Below are positions 5,774 to 5,775 of a stretch of 5,775 bases of DNA, piece by piece (within the stretch, counting starts at the first letter, position 1; each line of letters starts with the position of its first letter). Source of the DNA: JBEKYH01 sp049511115 (lineage in GTDB: Bacteria; Planctomycetota; Phycisphaerae; Tepidisphaerales; Tepidisphaeraceae); contig JBEKYH010000346.1 in assembly GCA_049511115.1 (NCBI GenBank), positions 1-5,775 on the forward strand, given 5' to 3'. A model generated the notes under the pieces. The model was not told where the DNA came from, did not search any database, and saw only the letters and a list, made by a program, of their open reading frames with translations. Position numbers and translations under genes: made by a program.

Positions 5774-5775
5774 TA

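Noticed and set aside
1..5775. CRISPR array, tRNA, rRNA or riboswitch
   Set aside because: No regularly spaced identical repeats, cloverleaf or conserved RNA motifs were seen. The two palindromes are single isolated copies rather than arrays.

Overview
The window is a GC-rich stretch of a bacterial chromosome with five protein genes and no sign of phage, plasmid or CRISPR sequence. The gene content is chromosomal housekeeping, signalling and membrane functions. The plant-like ATP-phosphofructokinase and the purine-rich dispersed palindromes would fit a planctomycete or a similar environmental, probably metagenome-derived, lineage. That placement is an inference; no marker gene settles it.

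Layout, left to right. Positions 1-1161 (+) hold the C-terminal half of an APC-type amino acid permease fused to a universal-stress-protein-like cytoplasmic domain; it runs in from the left edge. It converges on 1314-2819 (-), a multi-spanning M48 (Ste24/HtpX-like) zinc metalloprotease. The junction between them carries a roughly 100 bp imperfect palindrome (1190-1287). A 416 bp gene-free region (2820-3235) follows. It contains a perfect 14 bp palindrome of LacI-operator type just upstream of the protease gene and an AT-rich leader with a degenerate 9 bp tandem repeat ahead of the next gene. Positions 3236-3679 (+) encode a single-domain PilZ protein, a probable cyclic-di-GMP receptor, with a good ribosome binding site and a strong intrinsic terminator (3723-3764). 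This gene converges on 3907-5229 (-), an ATP-dependent 6-phosphofructokinase of the GGDGT/PKTIDND clade. A second purine-rich palindrome (3783-3897) of the same type as the first lies between them. Upstream of the kinase, in the same orientation, is a small DUF433 protein (5343-5684, -), a VapB-type antitoxin-like family, here without its usual toxin partner beside it. The right edge ends in a rightward promoter-like sequence (5746-5773).

The genes do not form an obvious pathway. There are two convergent gene pairs, and each convergent junction holds one dispersed palindrome, which is the most distinctive structural feature of the window. The DUF433 and kinase genes might be co-transcribed, but the kinase also has its own promoter-like sequence. 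I found no convincing new multi-gene system. The observations most worth following are the two palindromes, the LacI-type operator in front of the membrane protease, and the permease-Usp fusion.
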